This document shows positions 25,976 through 35,483 of a stretch of 64,000 nucleotides of DNA, piece after piece. Below the pieces are notes generated by a model. That model was given only the letters and a program-made list of their open reading frames with translations, did not search any database and was not told where the DNA came from. Origin of the DNA: Alphaproteobacteria bacterium (lineage in GTDB: Bacteria; Pseudomonadota; Alphaproteobacteria; Sphingomonadales; Sphingomonadaceae); the NCBI GenBank assembly GCA_019239415.1, contig JAFAZW010000081.1, forward strand, positions 62,001 through 126,000, written 5' to 3'. Position 1 is the first letter of the stretch. Every line of letters begins with the position of its first letter. Position numbers and translations under genes: made by a program.

Positions 25976-26070
25976 GTCCGCATCCGGCCGGGACCAGCCG
26001 CGGTGCGAGGACCCGGCGCACCCGCCGGCGTCCTTTCGAGACGACAGCAATGTCGTGCTCGAAGGGATTG

Positions 26071-27942
26071 ATGATGAATGGTTTCCTGATCCTCACCTTA
26101 CTTGCTGCGGACCCCGTGCAGGCGAGCGACCCGATCGTCGTCACCGCCTCGCGCGAGCCGGAACGCCAGGCGGAGGCGCCGGTCTCCTCGACTTTGTTCG
26201 ACGCCGCAACGCTGGAGGCCCTGTCGCTGCCGCAGGCGAGCGACGTCCTGCGACTGACGCCGGGCGTTTCCGTCGCCGTCTCCGGGCCGAAGGGCAGCCT
26301 CACCGAAGTGCGCATCAGGGGCGCGGAGGCGAACCACACGTTGCTGTTCGTCGACGGCATCCGCTTCAACGACCCCGCCGCCGGCAATGCGGCGCGATTC
26401 GAGCTGCTCTCGTCGGATGCGCTGTCGCGGATCGAAGTCGTGCGGGGACCGCAATCGGCGCTGTGGGGCTCCGAGGCGCTGGGCGGCGTCGTCGCCGTCG
26501 ACGGCGCCGACGCCCGCCGCGGCACCGGGCTGAGCGCGCTCGGCGAATATGGCGCCCTGAGGAGCGGACGGGGCTTCGTCCAGGGTGCCGCGGAAGCGGG
26601 TGCCGTCGCCCTTTCCGCGGCGGCCGGCGCGATGGGAAGCGCGGGCATCGACGAGCTTGGCCGCCCCGGCGGCGAGCGCGACGGCTACTGGACCCGCTTC
26701 GCGACCGCCAAGGCCGTGGCGCGGCCCGCGTCCGGGATCGAGATCGGCGTCGTCGGCCACGTCGTCGAGGGGAAGAGCGAATTCGACGGCTACGACCCCG
26801 TCACCTTCCAGCGGGCGGAAACGCTCGACAACACGCGCAACCGCATCGCGGCGGGCCGCGGCTGGGCCTCGTACCAAGCGGACGGATGGCACCTCTCCGC
26901 GGACGTGAGCCTGCTCGGCAGCAGCAATCGCAACTTCACCGGCGCCGCGCCGCTCAACCGCACCGGAGGCGAGCGGCTGACCGCGGGGGCGCAGGTCTCG
27001 AAGACGCTCGGCCGCCACCGCGTGACCGCGGCCTTTGAGCATGAGAGCGAGCGCTTCCACGCCCGCGACCGGCAATATTTCGGCGCCACCGACCAGGACC
27101 GGTCCCGCCGCCTCGACGCCCTGGTCGGCGAGTGGCGGGCCGACTGGGCGGCGTTCCTCGCCACCGATGTGGCCGTCCGGCACGACCGGTTCAGCGCGTT
27201 CAAGGATGCGACGACGCTGCGGGCGGCGGCGATCGTCTCGCCGGGCGCCGGATGGACGCTCCACGCCGGCTATGGCGAGGGCATCGCCCAGCCGACCTTC
27301 TACGACCTGTACGGCTTCTTCCCCGGCGCGTTCCGCGGCAACCCCTCGCTCCGACCCGAACGGTCCCGCAGTGCCGAACTGGGCGTCGCCTGGGGCGGAA
27401 GATCCTTCAGCGCATCGCTGACCGGCTTCACCGCGCGCCTCGAGGACGAGATCCTCGACGTGTTCGACCCCGTCACGTTCCTCTCGTCGACCGCCAACGC
27501 GTCGGGCCGCAGCCGGCGGCGCGGGATCGAGGCCGCGCTGGAATTCCGGCCCGCCAGGGCGCTGCGTCTCGCCGCCAATTACACCTATCTCGACGCCGAC
27601 GAGCAGAAGGCGGCAGGGACGGCGCTGGTGCGCGAGGTGCGACGGCCGCGGCACAGCGCCAATCTCGTCGCGGCGTGGACCGGCGGACGGCTGAGCGCGA
27701 GCGGGACGGCGGCCTATGTCGGCGCTCGCAATGACGTCAACTTCGACGTCTTTCCCGCGCAGACGGTGCGGCTCCACCCCTATGTGCTGGCTTCGGCGCG
27801 GCTCGGCTATCGGCTGACGAAACAGGTAGAGCTGTACGTGCGGGCGGAAAATGCGTTCGACGCCCGCTATCAGGACGCGGTCGGCTACGCGACCGCGGGA
27901 AGGACGGTCTATGCGGGCCTTCGCCTGCGCCTCGGCGATTAG
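26071..27942 (+). CDS. btuB: TonB-dependent vitamin B12 receptor
   Basis: 623 residues. A signal peptide (MNGFLILTLLAADPVQA) is followed by the TonB box region SDPIVVTASREPERQ, the plug domain (RLTPGVSVAV, EVRIRGAEANHTLLFVDGIR, IEVVRGPQSALWGSEALGGV) and a beta-barrel ending in a C-terminal strand GRTVYAGLRLRLGD. ATG 26071 is chosen because GAAGGG lies 4-5 nt upstream and it gives a clean signal peptide; ATG 26050 is also in frame. The receptor imports cobalamin across the outer membrane. The riboswitch and the downstream btuF-C-D genes fix the substrate. Confidence 0.94.
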   Translation: MMNGFLILTLLAADPVQASDPIVVTASREPERQAEAPVSSTLFDAATLEALSLPQASDVLRLTPGVSVAVSGPKGSLTEVRIRGAEANHTLLFVDGIRFNDPAAGNAARFELLSSDALSRIEVVRGPQSALWGSEALGGVVAVDGADARRGTGLSALGEYGALRSGRGFVQGAAEAGAVALSAAAGAMGSAGIDELGRPGGERDGYWTRFATAKAVARPASGIEIGVVGHVVEGKSEFDGYDPVTFQRAETLDNTRNRIAAGRGWASYQADGWHLSADVSLLGSSNRNFTGAAPLNRTGGERLTAGAQVSKTLGRHRVTAAFEHESERFHARDRQYFGATDQDRSRRLDALVGEWRADWAAFLATDVAVRHDRFSAFKDATTLRAAAIVSPGAGWTLHAGYGEGIAQPTFYDLYGFFPGAFRGNPSLRPERSRSAELGVAWGGRSFSASLTGFTARLEDEILDVFDPVTFLSSTANASGRSRRRGIEAALEFRPARALRLAANYTYLDADEQKAAGTALVREVRRPRHSANLVAAWTGGRLSASGTAAYVGARNDVNFDVFPAQTVRLHPYVLASARLGYRLTKQVELYVRAENAFDARYQDAVGYATAGRTVYAGLRLRLGD

Positions 27943-28702
27943 TCTCGCGCTGACCGGCGCGGCGGGAGCGGCGGCGCCGCGGCGCGTGGCGTCGCTCAAC
28001 CTGTGCACCGACGAGCTGTTGCTGCTGATCGCGGCGCCGAAGCAGATAGCCTCCGTGAGCTATCTGTCCCAACTTCCTGAAGAGACGCCGCTTTGGCCCG
28101 CGGCGCGCCCCTATCGGCGGAACGACGGCAGCCTGCTTTCGGTGGCCGGCCTGAAGCCCGACCTGGTGCTGACCATGGGCGGCAGCAGCGGCGACCGCGC
28201 CGGGGTCGCGCGACGGCTCGGCGCGAAGCTGATCATCCTCCCCTACCCCGCCGGCATCGCCGACGTCGAAGCGTCGACGATGAAGGTGGCCGCGGCGCTC
28301 GGGCGCGAGGCGCGCGGGCGGCAACTCGTCGAAGCGATGGAGCGGATCCGCCGCTCGCCACCGCGGCGACCAGTCGACGCCATCTACCTCTCGGGCGGAG
28401 GACGCAGCGTCGCGGCGTCGGGGACGGCCGCCGAGTGGATGGCGGCCGCCGGGCTGCGCCAGCGCCGCCTCGCGGGAGACCGGGCGGACCTCGAGACCTT
28501 GCTCGTCCGCCCGCCGGCGGTGCTGCTCCGCAGCTCCTATCGCAGCGGCCAGTTCTCCGCCGAGCAGCGCTGGCTGTCGCACCCGCTGGCGCGGCGGGTG
28601 CGGGCGGGGCGGGCGCTCGCCACCGACGGACGGCTGTGGACCTGCATGGGGCCGCTGATGGTGCCGGAGGTCCTGCGCCTCCGGCGGGCGCTCGGCCGGT
28701 GA
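27911..28702 (+). CDS. btuF: Periplasmic cobalamin-binding protein
   Basis: 263 residues with a signal peptide (RAFACASAISLALTGAAGA). It has the BtuF/FepB-type fold: PRRVASLNLCTDELLLLIA, SLLSVAGLKPDLVLTMGG, RLGAKLIILPYPAGIADVEA. It hands cobalamin from the receptor to the inner-membrane transporter. Its ATG lies inside the btuB 3' end (32-nt overlap), and its stop overlaps the btuC start, so the operon is tightly coupled. Confidence 0.9.
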   Translation: MRAFACASAISLALTGAAGAAAPRRVASLNLCTDELLLLIAAPKQIASVSYLSQLPEETPLWPAARPYRRNDGSLLSVAGLKPDLVLTMGGSSGDRAGVARRLGAKLIILPYPAGIADVEASTMKVAAALGREARGRQLVEAMERIRRSPPRRPVDAIYLSGGGRSVAASGTAAEWMAAAGLRQRRLAGDRADLETLLVRPPAVLLRSSYRSGQFSAEQRWLSHPLARRVRAGRALATDGRLWTCMGPLMVPEVLRLRRALGR

Positions 28703-29667
28703 GCGCGCGGCTCTGGATGGCGCTGGCGGCCTTGCTCGCCTTGCTGTTCGCCTCGTCGATGCTGACGCCATGGCGTCAGCTGGGCGCGCTGTGGGCGGCG
28801 GACCCGGGCCTCGCCCGCGCGGTGCTGATCGAGCTGCGCCTGCCGCGCGCGCTGCTCGCTTTGGGCTACGGCGCGGTGCTCGGCGCCTCGGGAGCGGCGA
28901 TCCAGGCGCTGTTCGCCAACCCCCTCGCCTCGCCGGACCTCACCGGCACGACGGCCGGGGCGGCGCTCGGCGCGGTCGTCGCCGCCTATCTGCTGGGGTT
29001 CAGCGGATCGGCCGGCCTCGCCGCCGGGGCCGTCCTCGGCGCGCTGGGGGCGCTGCTGCTGCTGCTCGGCCTCGCCGGGCGACGGGCGGAGGCGGCCACC
29101 CTGCTCCTCGCCGGCCTCGCCATCGCCGCTCTGGCCGGCGCGCTGACCACCGTCGCGCTCGCCCTCGCCCCCTCCCCCTTCGCCTTCTACGACGCCTATG
29201 AATGGCTGATGGGCTCGCTGGTCGACCGCAGCCTCGCCCAGGCCGCCTTTGCCGGGGTGCCGGCTTTGGTCGCCATCCTGCTGCTCGGCCGCTTCGGCCC
29301 CGCGCTGGACAGCCTCGCGCTCGGGGAGGAAGCGGCGGCCTCGTTCGGCTACCGGCTCAGCCGGCTGCGCATCGCCATCGTCTGCCTCTCCGCGCTGGGC
29401 GTCGGCGCCTGCGTCGCCATGTGCGGCGCGATCGGCTTCGTCGGCCTCGTCGCGCCGATCTTCGCGCGGCGGCTGACGCGGGGCCACCCCGGCCGCGCGA
29501 TCGTGCCGGCGGCGCTGATCGGCGGGACGCTGCTCACCGCCGCGGACCTCGTCACCCGTGCCGCCCCGGTCGGTCGGTCGCTGCCGATCGGCGTCGTCAC
29601 CGCCCTGCTCGGCGCCCCCTTCTTCCTCGCCTTGGTCGTGCGCATGCGCTGGAGCCTGACGCGATGA
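28699..29667 (+). CDS. btuC: Cobalamin ABC transporter permease (FecCD family)
   Basis: 322 residues, strongly hydrophobic with about ten membrane segments. Family marks are LIELRLPRALLALGYGAVLGASGAAIQ, NPLASPDLTGTTAGAALGA, GAIGFVGLVAPIFARRLTRG and the C-terminal LPIGVVTALLGAPFFLALV. GTG 28699 overlaps the btuF stop (GTGA). It forms the inner-membrane channel with BtuD. Confidence 0.92.
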   Translation: MSARLWMALAALLALLFASSMLTPWRQLGALWAADPGLARAVLIELRLPRALLALGYGAVLGASGAAIQALFANPLASPDLTGTTAGAALGAVVAAYLLGFSGSAGLAAGAVLGALGALLLLLGLAGRRAEAATLLLAGLAIAALAGALTTVALALAPSPFAFYDAYEWLMGSLVDRSLAQAAFAGVPALVAILLLGRFGPALDSLALGEEAAASFGYRLSRLRIAIVCLSALGVGACVAMCGAIGFVGLVAPIFARRLTRGHPGRAIVPAALIGGTLLTAADLVTRAAPVGRSLPIGVVTALLGAPFFLALVVRMRWSLTR

Positions 29668-30365
29668 CGCCGTTGCTTCATGCCGAGGGAGTGGCGCTGC
29701 CGGGGCGGCTGCGGCCGACCGACTTCGTGGTGGAGGCGCCGGCGCTCGTCTGCCTCGTCGGCCCCAACGGCAGCGGCAAGACGAGCCTCCTCCATGCGCT
29801 GGCGCGGATCGGCGCGCCGGCCGGTTCGGTCCGCATCGGCGGCGAGGATCCGGAGGCGCTGGGGCCGGATGCGCGCAAGCGCCTGCTCGCCTACCTGCCC
29901 GCCTCGCGCGACATCGCCTGGCCGCTGGCGGCCCGCGACGTGATCGCGCTCGGGCTGCCGGCCGGCATGGCGCCGGACGAGGGCGTCGCCGCGCTCGAGG
30001 TGGAGGCGTTCGCCGACCGCCGCGTCGACCGGCTGTCGACCGGCGAGCGCAGCCGCGTGCTCCTCGCCCGCGCGCTCGCGCCGGCGCCGCGGCTGCTGCT
30101 GCTCGACGAGCCGGCGGCCAATCTCGACCCCGCCTGGCAGCTCAGGCTGATGGCGCTGCTGCGAAGGCTGGTGGAGACCCGCGGCATCGGCGTCGTCGCG
30201 GCGATGCACGACCTCGACCTCGCCGCCCGCTTCGCGGACCGGCTGCTCATGATGGAGGGCGGGAGGATCGCCGCCGACGGCCCCCCGGCGGCGCTGCTCG
30301 ACGGCCCGCAGCTGCGCGAGGTGTTCGGGATCAGGCGGGGCGCGGCGGGGTGGGAGCTGGCGTGA
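29664..30365 (+). CDS. btuD: Cobalamin ABC transporter ATP-binding protein
   Basis: 233 residues. Walker A GPNGSGKT is at 33-40, the ABC signature LSTGERSR, Walker B LLLLDEPAANLD and the switch His in AAMHDLDLAARF. It powers cobalamin import through BtuC. The ATG overlaps the btuC stop by 4 nt. It is slightly short for the family because the helical domain is compact. Confidence 0.93.
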   Translation: MTPLLHAEGVALPGRLRPTDFVVEAPALVCLVGPNGSGKTSLLHALARIGAPAGSVRIGGEDPEALGPDARKRLLAYLPASRDIAWPLAARDVIALGLPAGMAPDEGVAALEVEAFADRRVDRLSTGERSRVLLARALAPAPRLLLLDEPAANLDPAWQLRLMALLRRLVETRGIGVVAAMHDLDLAARFADRLLMMEGGRIAADGPPAALLDGPQLREVFGIRRGAAGWELA

Positions 30366-30368
30366 CCC

Positions 30369-30450
30369 GTCATCCCGGCGGAAGCCGGGATCTCCGGTTG
30401 GAAAGGGTCGGAGCGGATCTCCTGGAGATCCCGGCTTTCGCCGGGATGAC
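30369..30450. repeat. Intergenic inverted repeat (GTCATCCCGGC family)
   Basis: Left arm GTCATCCCGGCGGAAGCCGG at 30369 and right arm GAGATCCCGGCTTTCGCCGG ending at 30450. It fills the gap between the converging btuD and fabZ genes and probably acts as a terminator for both. Confidence 0.85.
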
Positions 30451-30459
30451 GTATTCGCC

Positions 30460-30909
30460 TCACTCCGCCGGGGCGTCGGCGATCATGGCGGTGAAGTCGG
30501 TTTCCGCGGCGAGCTTGTCGCCGACATAGGCCTTGCCGGAGAACTTGCTGACCGCGCGGCGGGCCTGCGTCTGCACCACCTCGAGACGGAGGAGCACGCC
30601 CGGCTCGACCGGGGCGCGGAACTTCGCGCTGTCGATGGCCATGAAGTAGACGAGCTTGCCGCTGTCGCGCAGGCCCATCGACTCGACCGCGAGCACGCCC
30701 GCCGCCTGGGCCAGCGCCTCGACGATGAGCACCCCCGGCATGATCGGGCGCGCCGGGAAATGGCCCTGGAAGAAAGGCTCGTTGATCGTCACCGCCTTCA
30801 CTGCGACGATGCGCTCGTTCGGCACCAGTTCCTCGACCCGGTCGACGAGGAGCATGGGGTAGCGATGCGGGATGGCCGCCATCACCCGCTTGATGTCGAA
30901 CGGGCCCAT
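30460..30909 (-). CDS. fabZ: 3-hydroxyacyl-[ACP] dehydratase FabZ
   Basis: 149 residues of hot-dog fold: [36 protein letters not shown] with the catalytic His and Glu, and [15 protein letters not shown]. It removes water in the fatty-acid elongation cycle in the cytoplasm. ATG 30909 has GGGAGGG 5 nt upstream; a GTG at 30936 overlapping the skp stop would add 9 residues and cannot be excluded. It is the last gene of the large leftward block; the lpx genes that usually surround it are absent. Confidence 0.95.
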   Translation of the reverse strand: MGPFDIKRVMAAIPHRYPMLLVDRVEELVPNERIVAVKAVTINEPFFQGHFPARPIMPGVLIVEALAQAAGVLAVESMGLRDSGKLVYFMAIDSAKFRAPVEPGVLLRLEVVQTQARRAVSKFSGKAYVGDKLAAETDFTAMIADAPAE

Positions 30910-30932
30910 GGCGCCCTCCCGCGCCGCCGCGC

Positions 30933-31541
30933 TCACCGGCCCTGGGTCTGCTGCTGCTGCGGGAGCGGCGTGATGCTGACCGCCGGGAGCTGCTGGTTGA
31001 GCGCCGCGAGCACCTCGTTGGTGATGTCGATCGAATCGGCGTTGGCGAGGGTCGCGTTCTTCGAGAAGACCGTGAGCGCGCCGCGCTGGGTCATGATCGT
31101 GCTGGCGATCTGGGTCAGCTTCTCGCCGAGCTGGCGGCCGACATTGGCGCGGGTCGACTGGATGTTCTGCTCGAGCCGCTGCAGCTCCTGATTGGCCGTG
31201 TTCTGGCGGGTCTGGAGCGCGGCGTAGCGGTTGCGCAGCGCCGTTTCCTGCTGGGTCTTGGCGGCGCCGGCGGGCATGTTCTGGAGCGCGTTGGCGGCGG
31301 TCTCGATCGACTGCGCCTCCTGGTCGAGCGGCGTGCGCAGCTGCTGGGCGCGGGCGTTGCCGTTGGTGACCAGCGTCTGCAGCTGGGTATTGGCGGCGAC
31401 GCAGGCCGTGCAGGTGGCGAGGATGCGGTCGGTGTCGACGACGAGGATCGGCGAGGCCGCGGCGCCGCGCTGGGCGAAGGCAGCCGAGGGAGCGGCGAGG
31501 GCGAGCGCGGCGAACGCCGCGCCGGTCAGAAGCTTGGTCAT
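30933..31541 (-). CDS. skp: OmpH/Skp-family periplasmic chaperone
   Basis: 202 residues with a signal peptide ([22 protein letters not shown]). The start of the mature part ([15 protein letters not shown]) and the long helical hairpin rich in Gln/Ala ([20 protein letters not shown]) fit the Skp/OmpH fold, which holds unfolded outer-membrane proteins in the periplasm. It has an unusual glutamine-rich tail ([11 protein letters not shown]). Its ATG shares a base with the bamA stop (TGATG), so Skp is coupled to BamA, the machine it serves. Confidence 0.88.
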   Translation of the reverse strand: MTKLLTGAAFAALALAAPSAAFAQRGAAASPILVVDTDRILATCTACVAANTQLQTLVTNGNARAQQLRTPLDQEAQSIETAANALQNMPAGAAKTQQETALRNRYAALQTRQNTANQELQRLEQNIQSTRANVGRQLGEKLTQIASTIMTQRGALTVFSKNATLANADSIDITNEVLAALNQQLPAVSITPLPQQQQTQGR

Positions 31542-34270
31542 CAGAATGCGGTTCCTACGTTGAAGGTGAGAAGCTTGGGCGCGTCGCCGGGCGCCTTGAT
31601 AAGCGCCTTGGCTATATCGATCCTGAACGGCCCGAAAGGCGAGTTCCAGTTGATGCCGAAGCCGATCGAGACGCGCGGCTTGGGCGTGTCGCCGACGAAG
31701 CGCTCCAGGTACGGCTTGGTGCCCGCGGTGAAGGTGCCAGCGGCGCAGACACCGGCGGAAGGCGGCGCGAGCACTGCTCCGGAAGTGTCGAGGCAGCGGT
31801 CCTGCGCGCGCGGGTCGTTCGGGTAGACGGGATCGACGGTCGGGTGGCGCACGCCGAACACCGCGCCGACGTCGACGAACACCGACGGCCTGAGGCCCAT
31901 CTCCTTGAAGCTGGCGCTGACCGGGATTTCGAGCTCGGCGCGGCCGAGATAATAAGCCCGGCCGCCGATCGCGTCGTCGATGATCTGCTTGCGGTCCTCG
32001 ATCGTCACGTAGCCGCCGGGCAGTTTCGAGTTGGGATCGATGACATAGGCGCCGTTCGCATCGGTCTTGAAGAAGGCGCGCTGGATGCGCGGGCCGACGC
32101 CGCGGATGTCGAAGCCGCGGATCTGCGGCTCGCCGAGGAAGAAGCGGTCGACGAGGCGGACCGGGTCCTGGTCTCCCACCGTCTTGTCGAAGCTCTTGAT
32201 GTAGCCGCCCTCGAGGTTGATCGAGAAGATGAAGTTGCCGAACGGCCTCCAGAACTTGGCGGCGGTGGCGCGGGTGCGGATGTAATGGACGTCGCCGCCG
32301 AGGCCGGCGAAATCCTGGTTCAGCGTGTAGCGCTCGCCGCGGGTCGGGCGGATCTGGTTGTCGGTCGAATCGTAGACGACCGAATAGCCCGCCGACGAGG
32401 TCAGGCGGTTGCCGACGGCCTCGCAGAGGTAGCGGCCGGCGATCAGCGGGTCGCAGGCGCCGTTGGTGTAGAAGGTCGCCTTGTCGAGGCTGATCTGGTC
32501 GTAGCTGAGGCCGTAGCGCAGCGCCATCGACAGATATTCCGTGATGGGGATGCCGAACCGGATCTGCCCGCCGGTCGACACCTGCTTGTAGGTCGTGTTG
32601 CGCTGGGTGCCGATATAGTTGAAGTTCGAATAGTCGCGCCGGAAGACGTCGAAGCCCATCGCGATGTTGTGGTCGAACACATAGGGCTCGGTGAAGCCGA
32701 GCTCGACCGACTTCGAGTAGGTGGAATAGTTGACGGCGGCGCGGACGGTCTGGCCCTTGCCCATGAAGTTGCGCTGCTCGATCGACAGGTTGACCAGGAA
32801 ATGCTCGAGGCTCGAATAGCCGGCCGAGATCTGCAGCTGGCCGGTCGCCTTCTCCTGCACGTTGACGCCGAGGTCGACCCGGTCCGGGCCCGAGCCCTGG
32901 GTCTGCTCGATCTCGAGATTGTCCTGGAAATAGCCCAATGACTGGATGCGGTCGCGCGAACGCTTGACCCGGATCGAGTTGAACGGATCCCCTTCGGCGA
33001 CGCGGAACTCGCGGCGGATCACCTTGTCGCGGGTGAGCTTGTTGCCGTTGATGTTGATCCGCTCGACATAGACGCGCGGCGACTCGCCGACGTTGAAGGT
33101 GACGCCCATCGTCAGATGTTCGCGGTCGCGCTGGAAGTCCGGCTGGACGTCGGCGAAGGCATAGCCGAACAGACCGGCCGCCTCGTTCAGCTGGGTGACC
33201 GTGTCCTCGACCTGCTTGGCATTGTACCATTCGCCCTTGTGCATCGGCAGCATGCGGGTGAGCTGGGCGCCCTTGAAGTCGCGGGTGCTGCTCTCGACCT
33301 TGACGTCGCCGAACTTGTAGCGCTCGCCTTCCTCGACGACGAAGGTGATGATGAAGTCGCGCCGGTCCGGCGTCAGCTCGGCGACGGCGGAGATGACGCG
33401 GAAATCGGCATAGCCCTGGGTCAGATAGAATTGCCGGAGCTTCTGCTGGTCGTAGGCGAGGCGGTCCGGGTCGTAGACCGCGCCCGAGGAAAGGAAGGAC
33501 AGCAGGCTGGCGCGCTTGGTGGCGAGCTGGCCGCGCAGCTCGCCGTCGCCGAAATGCTCGTTGCCGATGATGTTGATCTGGCGGATGCGCGACTGCGGCC
33601 CCTCGTTGATCTCGAAGACGACGTCGACGCGATTCTGCTCGAGCTGGACGATCTTCGGCTCGACGGTGGCGGCGAAGCGGCCCTGGCGGCGGTAGAGCTC
33701 GATGATGCGGGCGACGTCGGCGCGCGCCTTGGAGCGGGTGAAGATCTGCCGCGGGGCGAGCTTGATCTCCGGGTTGATCTTGTCTTCCTTGAGCCGCTTG
33801 TTGCCCTCGAGGATGATGCGGTTGATGACCGGGTTCTCGCGGACCTGGACGACGATGTTGCCGGTATCGGCGCCGCGGATCTGGACGTCGGCGAACAATT
33901 CGGTCGCGAGCAGGTCCTTCAGCGCCTGGTCGAGCTGCTCGACGTCGTAGGTCTGGCCGACGCGCAGCTTCATGTAGGAGAGGACGGTGTCGGTCTCGAG
34001 CCGCTGGTTGCCGGTGACGGAGAGCGACTGGATGACGCGCGCCGGCTGCGGCGCGGCGGCCACCGGGGCGGGAGTCGTTCCGGCGGGCTGGGCGGCGCCG
34101 GGCTGGGCGGCGCCGGGCGCCGCCGGGACGGGAGACGGCGCGGGCTGCGTCGGCGCGGGCGCGGGTTGCTGGCGCGCGGCGGCCGGCACGGCATGGCCGC
34201 CGAGAATGGTGCCGACCAGCAGCGCGGAGGCGATACGCCGCCTCGTGGAAGTTTCGATTTTGGCTGTCAC
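31541..34270 (-). CDS. bamA: Outer membrane protein assembly factor BamA
   Basis: 909 residues. A signal-like N-terminus is followed by an Ala/Pro-rich stretch, five POTRA repeats (the first starts [20 protein letters not shown]) and a 16-strand barrel whose C-terminus shows the BamA pattern [19 protein letters not shown] ending in TFNVGTAF. It inserts beta-barrel proteins into the outer membrane. GTG 34270 is preferred; a TTG at 34288 is in frame. The Pro/Ala linker between signal and first POTRA is longer than in E. coli. Confidence 0.95.
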   Translation of the reverse strand: MTAKIETSTRRRIASALLVGTILGGHAVPAAARQQPAPAPTQPAPSPVPAAPGAAQPGAAQPAGTTPAPVAAAPQPARVIQSLSVTGNQRLETDTVLSYMKLRVGQTYDVEQLDQALKDLLATELFADVQIRGADTGNIVVQVRENPVINRIILEGNKRLKEDKINPEIKLAPRQIFTRSKARADVARIIELYRRQGRFAATVEPKIVQLEQNRVDVVFEINEGPQSRIRQINIIGNEHFGDGELRGQLATKRASLLSFLSSGAVYDPDRLAYDQQKLRQFYLTQGYADFRVISAVAELTPDRRDFIITFVVEEGERYKFGDVKVESSTRDFKGAQLTRMLPMHKGEWYNAKQVEDTVTQLNEAAGLFGYAFADVQPDFQRDREHLTMGVTFNVGESPRVYVERININGNKLTRDKVIRREFRVAEGDPFNSIRVKRSRDRIQSLGYFQDNLEIEQTQGSGPDRVDLGVNVQEKATGQLQISAGYSSLEHFLVNLSIEQRNFMGKGQTVRAAVNYSTYSKSVELGFTEPYVFDHNIAMGFDVFRRDYSNFNYIGTQRNTTYKQVSTGGQIRFGIPITEYLSMALRYGLSYDQISLDKATFYTNGACDPLIAGRYLCEAVGNRLTSSAGYSVVYDSTDNQIRPTRGERYTLNQDFAGLGGDVHYIRTRATAAKFWRPFGNFIFSINLEGGYIKSFDKTVGDQDPVRLVDRFFLGEPQIRGFDIRGVGPRIQRAFFKTDANGAYVIDPNSKLPGGYVTIEDRKQIIDDAIGGRAYYLGRAELEIPVSASFKEMGLRPSVFVDVGAVFGVRHPTVDPVYPNDPRAQDRCLDTSGAVLAPPSAGVCAAGTFTAGTKPYLERFVGDTPKPRVSIGFGINWNSPFGPFRIDIAKALIKAPGDAPKLLTFNVGTAF

Positions 34271-34346
34271 GCGTCCCCGCCCTTGCAAGATATGGGGTTT
34301 CCGCGCCCGGCGGACCCCTTCTCCCTGTCGCTTGTGCCCTGCCCGA

Positions 34347-35483
34347 TCATGACCGGCCGATCAACCCGCCAAGCTTCGACCACAGGCCAAAAGACGCCAG
34401 GTCGTTCAACGTCACGAAGATCATCAGCACCAGCAGGGCCGCGAGGCCCGTCCGGAACGCCCATTCCACCGCCCGGGGCGGCAGCGGCCGGCGCCGCACC
34501 CCCTCGATCGCGTAGAAGAGCAGATGGCCTCCATCCAGCATCGGGACTGGCAAGAGATTGATGAATCCGAGATTAATCGAGACGACCGCGACGAAGACGA
34601 TGAAGTTGACGAAGCCGAGCGTCGCCTGCTCGCCGGACAGCTTCGCGATCTGGAGCGGCCCTCCCAATTCCCGCACCGAGCGTTGCCCGACGATGATCTG
34701 GCCGAGCCCCTGAAGGGTCATCGTCACGCGCAGCCAGCATTCCTTCACGGCGGCCCTGGGCGCCTCGAGGAGCGAGATGGGGCGATAGGCCGGAGCGCCC
34801 GGCCCGACGCCGAGCAGCCCGATACGGCCGCGGTTGCCGAAACGGTCCTTGACCTCGACCATCTTGATCGTGGCCTCGGTTGCAAAGGGCTGGCCGTTGC
34901 GCAGGCCCTCGACCCGCAGCTTGCGGCCTGCCTGGAGGAGAACGACCGGCTGGATGTCCTCGAAACGATTGAGGCTGGTGCCCGCGACCCTGAGCAGGCG
35001 ATCGCCGGGCTTCAGTCCCGCTTCGGCGGCGGCGGAATTCGGCACGATGGTGCCGACGACCGGCGGCGTGAACGGCTCCCCGTAGGCCTTCAACAGGATC
35101 GTGAAGATCGCGATCGCGAACAGGAAATTGGTGAGCGGTCCCGCCGCGACGATCAGGAAGCGCTGCCAGAGCGGTTTCGCCTGGAAGGTGCGCTGGCGCT
35201 CCTCCGCGGGCATGGTCAGCCACTCGCGGCTCGGCTGGCTCGCCGGATTCATGTCGCCGGCGAAGCGGACGTAGCCGCCCAGGGGGAGCGGCGCGACCTT
35301 CCAGCGGGTGCCGCGTCGATCGGTCCAGCCGAACAGCTCGCGGCCGAAGCCGATCGAGAAGACCTCGGCCTTCACCCCGAACCAGCGGCCGACCCAGTAA
35401 TGGCCCATTTCGTGGACGAAGATGAGCGGCCCGATCGCGAGCAGGAAGAACAGGATCGTCCAGAACAGGCCGGGATGGCTCAA
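34347..35483 (-). CDS. rseP: Site-2 intramembrane metalloprotease RseP
   Basis: 378 residues. The zinc site HEMGH (24-28) is in the first membrane helix. A PDZ domain spans about residues 120-200 (VVGTIVPNSAAAEAGLKPGDRLL), and the second metal motif is NLLPVPMLDGGHLL. It cuts transmembrane substrates such as anti-sigma factors in the inner membrane. It sits in the usual dxr-rseP-bamA order; its start overlaps the dxr stop by 4 nt. Confidence 0.96.
   Translation of the reverse strand: MSHPGLFWTILFFLLAIGPLIFVHEMGHYWVGRWFGVKAEVFSIGFGRELFGWTDRRGTRWKVAPLPLGGYVRFAGDMNPASQPSREWLTMPAEERQRTFQAKPLWQRFLIVAAGPLTNFLFAIAIFTILLKAYGEPFTPPVVGTIVPNSAAAEAGLKPGDRLLRVAGTSLNRFEDIQPVVLLQAGRKLRVEGLRNGQPFATEATIKMVEVKDRFGNRGRIGLLGVGPGAPAYRPISLLEAPRAAVKECWLRVTMTLQGLGQIIVGQRSVRELGGPLQIAKLSGEQATLGFVNFIVFVAVVSINLGFINLLPVPMLDGGHLLFYAIEGVRRRPLPPRAVEWAFRTGLAALLVLMIFVTLNDLASFGLWSKLGGLIGRS

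Noticed and set aside
31844-32941. 365-codon frame on the + strand
   Set aside because: Antisense shadow of bamA with no recognisable domain.
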